Notes under the pieces: model-generated
The model's input: only the letters and a program-made list of their open reading frames with translations
What the model was told of the DNA's origin: nothing
Database searches by the model: none
Position numbers and translations under genes: made by a program
Part shown: one piece after another, positions 4,588 through 6,047 of the stretch
How the letters are laid out: each line of letters begins with the position of its first letter
How positions within the stretch are numbered: position 1 is the first letter of the stretch
Assembly (NCBI GenBank): GCA_001564255.1
Contig: LKNC01000177.1
Span: 1-6,047, forward strand
Origin: Natrialbaceae archaeon Tc-Br11_E2g1
GTDB taxonomy: Archaea; Halobacteriota; Halobacteria; Halobacteriales; Natrialbaceae
Length of the DNA stretch: 6,047 nt
Reading direction: 5' to 3'

Positions 4588-5370
4588 ATGAGAGTCGCAC
4601 AGCTGGGGGTGGGCGACCCCGAAGTCGCGATCCTCGCCGGCGTCCACGGCGACGAACCGTGTGGCGTCCGGGCGGTCGATCGGTTACTCGAGGAACGACC
4701 CGACGTTACCCGCCCGGTCAAGCTCGTCGTCGCCAACGAGCGTGCCCTCCTCGCCCAGGAGCGGTACGTCGACGAGGACCTGAACCGGGCGTTCCCCGGC
4801 GATCCAGCCGCCGACACCCACGAGGGGCGACTGGCCTACGACCTCGAGGCCGAACTCGAGGGCTGTCTGACCTTCGCCTTACACTCCACACAGAGTCACA
4901 GCGAGCCGTTCGCGGTGGTAAACGGCGTCCGGCGGCGAACGCAGGAGATCTGTTCGCGGCTGCCGATCGCCTCGATCGTCGACACCGGCGAGTTCATCGA
5001 GGGACGGCTGTTTACGGCGACCGAGACGATCGAAGTCGAGTGTGGCCTGCAAGGGTCAGAGCAGGCCGCCGAGAACGCCGATCGGCTGGCTCGAGCGTTC
5101 CTGACCGCCGTCGACGCGTTGCCGGGCGACACCGTCTCCCGTAACGTGTCGGTCTTCCGGCTCGTCGAACGCATCCCCAAAGACCGGGCCGAGGAGTACG
5201 AGGTGTTCGTCGAGAACTTCCAGCGCGTCGATCCGGGCGACCCCTACGCCGCCGCCGACGGCACGCCCCACGTCGCGACGGAGCCGTTTTACCCCGTCCT
5301 CATGTCCTCGTATGGCTACCAGGACGTCTTCGGTTACGCCGCGAGGAAAGTCGACGAGAGTTCGCCCTGA
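4588..5370 (+). CDS. Succinylglutamate desuccinylase/aspartoacylase family zinc hydrolase
   Basis: The product is 260 residues from ATG 4588. The family (M14-like carboxypeptidase fold) removes an acyl group from N-acyl amino acids, or acts on related amides. Visible motifs: GVHGDEP (18-24) with zinc ligands His20 and Glu23, DLNRAFPG (64-71) for substrate carboxylate and backbone contacts, LHS (98-100) with the third zinc ligand His99, and VECG (150-153) with the likely catalytic Glu151. All core residues are present, so an active enzyme is expected. The substrate is not readable. The C-terminal part (about 185-255) is the usual beta-rich domain. An in-frame ATG at 4462 lies within DUF418 and would add 42 residues that look unlike the family; MRVAQLGVG fits the first strand, so 4588 is preferred. 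No Shine-Dalgarno sequence is seen, and upstream AT-rich spots (CATTTGTC near 4559, CTATAT near 4576) are weak. Confidence 0.9.
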   Translation: MRVAQLGVGDPEVAILAGVHGDEPCGVRAVDRLLEERPDVTRPVKLVVANERALLAQERYVDEDLNRAFPGDPAADTHEGRLAYDLEAELEGCLTFALHSTQSHSEPFAVVNGVRRRTQEICSRLPIASIVDTGEFIEGRLFTATETIEVECGLQGSEQAAENADRLARAFLTAVDALPGDTVSRNVSVFRLVERIPKDRAEEYEVFVENFQRVDPGDPYAAADGTPHVATEPFYPVLMSSYGYQDVFGYAARKVDESSP

Positions 5371-5380
5371 CCGACGGTCA
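5368..5380. terminator. Short hairpin TGACC-GAC-GGTCA at the end of the hydrolase gene
   Basis: A perfect 5-bp inverted repeat (5368-5372 with 5376-5380) includes the stop codon. The next T-run, CTTTTC at 5404-5409, is about 24 bases downstream, so it is only a weak terminator candidate. Confidence 0.2.
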
Positions 5381-5422
5381 CGTCCCCGATCGGCCGACAG
5401 GTGCTTTTCGAGGACCGAGTCG

Positions 5423-5578
5423 ATGACGGTGGTCGACTCACCCGAACCGATCCGGGTCGTCCTCGAGGGGTTCGTGACCTCACGCCCACAGCGGGAACCC
5501 AGCGGTCAGCTACGGAGAGGGGACGCCGACGGGGAGCGGCCTGACTCCGACGACGAACTCACCTACGCCGAGGAGTGA
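5423..5578 (+). CDS. Hypothetical small acidic protein (51 residues)
   Basis: An ATG at 5423 opens a 51-codon frame, MTVVDSPEPIRVVLEGF to SDDELTYAEE. Most codons end in G or C, and the C-terminal half is rich in Asp and Glu, like genuine haloarchaeal proteins. It contains no Cys and no membrane segment. The sequence of a beta strand (IRVVLEGFV) followed by a polar tail is all that can be described; no family is recognised. GTGCTTTTCG (5401-5410) is T-rich but lies only about 16 bp before the ATG. The gap to the next gene is 75 bp and contains a separate TATA box, so this would be an independent small gene. The longer in-frame start at 5312 overlaps the hydrolase and gives an Arg-rich, unlikely N-terminus. 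Confidence 0.45.
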   Translation: MTVVDSPEPIRVVLEGFVTSRPQREPSGQLRRGDADGERPDSDDELTYAEE

Positions 5579-5618
5579 CCGCGGCGTCCGAGATGGGCAC
5601 AATTTTCCCCGGAGTTGA

Positions 5619-5653
5619 TGGGCTTTAACCCACCCCCGCCTGTCTAGAGAGCG
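5619..5653 (+). promoter_or_regulatory. Leaderless-type promoter of the YeeE/YedE gene, with flanking TGGG/CCCA repeat
   Basis: GCTTTAACC (5622-5630) is a good TATA box, centred about 28 bp before the ATG at 5654. It is enclosed by TGGG (5619-5622) and CCCA (5629-5632), so a symmetrical repressor site over the TATA box is possible. An upstream T-run, AATTTT at 5601-5606, may end transcription from the left. Confidence 0.55.
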
Positions 5654-6047
5654 ATGACCACACCCGAAGTACTTCCACTGGTACTCGCGGACCCGTTCCC
5701 CCAGGGGATCAGCCACTACGCCGTCGGCGGCCTGTTCGTCGGCCTCGGCGTCGCCGTGATCTACCTGGGGACGAGCACGATCGCGGGGGCGAGTACGTTC
5801 CTCGAGTCGACGCTGTCGTACGTCTCCGATCAGTCCCGGTTCCAGCGATACCGACCGTCTCGGGACTGGCGGGTCGTCTTCACCCTCGGGATCGTCGCCG
5901 GCGCGGCCGTCTACGCCCTGACCGTCCAGTCCGGGGCGATCTCGAGTTCGCTCCACGCCTCGGCGGCGGCCGGCGACTTCTACGAGGTCGGCGGCGTGAC
6001 GCTGTGGCTGACCGAGGTCCAGCCCTGGCGGCTGTTCCTCGGTGGGA
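5654..6047 (+). CDS. YeeE/YedE family membrane protein (sulfur transport domain), 3'-truncated by window edge
   Basis: The frame is open from ATG 5654 to the window end, giving 131 residues. It starts MTTPEVLPLVLADPFPQGIS and continues with HYAVGGLFVGLGVAVIYLGT (21-40), a membrane helix, then TIAGASTFLESTLSYVS (42-58), DWRVVFTLGIVAGAAVYALT (71-90), a second helix, and EVQPWRLFLGG (121-131), the start of the next segment. This pattern fits haloarchaeal YeeE/YedE proteins (PF04143, DUF395). Bacterial relatives import thiosulfate or related sulfur species; the haloarchaeal substrate is not established by this sequence. The family's conserved Gly/Cys motif (GxxxGxGCTSGHG type) would lie just beyond the window, so it cannot be checked. 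It has its own TATA box. Family members often have a second YeeE/YedE half-gene or a metallo-beta-lactamase sulfur enzyme next to them, here out of view. Confidence 0.85.
   Translation, partial: MTTPEVLPLVLADPFPQGISHYAVGGLFVGLGVAVIYLGTSTIAGASTFLESTLSYVSDQSRFQRYRPSRDWRVVFTLGIVAGAAVYALTVQSGAISSSLHASAAAGDFYEVGGVTLWLTEVQPWRLFLGG

Overview
The window looks like chromosomal DNA from a haloarchaeon (class Halobacteria). The coding regions are very GC-rich with G or C at most third codon positions. The proteins are rich in Asp and Glu, including the soluble ones. Several genes have a TATA-like box about 27 bp before the start codon and no Shine-Dalgarno sequence, the leaderless layout common in haloarchaea. 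A more precise lineage cannot be read from the sequence.

Layout, left to right: (1) the 3' part of gatA, the amidase subunit of the aspartyl/glutamyl-tRNA amidotransferase, cut by the left window edge. (2) Two UspA-family stress proteins placed tail to tail, with one base between their stop codons. (3) About 650 bp without a convincing large gene (2156-2808). Its left and middle part (about 2196-2575) is more AT-rich and holds a string of hairpins bounded by two related palindromes. I read it as a non-autonomous, palindrome-ended element of the IS200/IS605-IS1341/PATE kind. Its right part may hold a 54-residue leftward ORF. (4) Three rightward genes: a DUF309 protein, a DUF418 (YeiB-like) membrane protein with a strong leaderless promoter, and a zinc-dependent aspartoacylase/succinylglutamate desuccinylase-like hydrolase. 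(5) A possible 51-residue acidic protein. (6) The 5' part of a YeeE/YedE-family (sulfur transport domain) membrane protein, cut by the right window edge.

Apart from gatA (tRNA-dependent amidation) and the Usp pair (nucleotide-binding stress proteins), the genes do not form one recognisable pathway. DUF309, DUF418 and the hydrolase share a strand with gaps of about 55 bp, so they may be co-expressed in part, but DUF418 clearly has its own promoter. The most interesting stretch is the hairpin-rich element. It contains two mutually exclusive stems inside an outer stem, a possible leaderless micro-ORF behind a clear TATA box, and a boundary that falls almost on the promoter of the leftward uspA gene.
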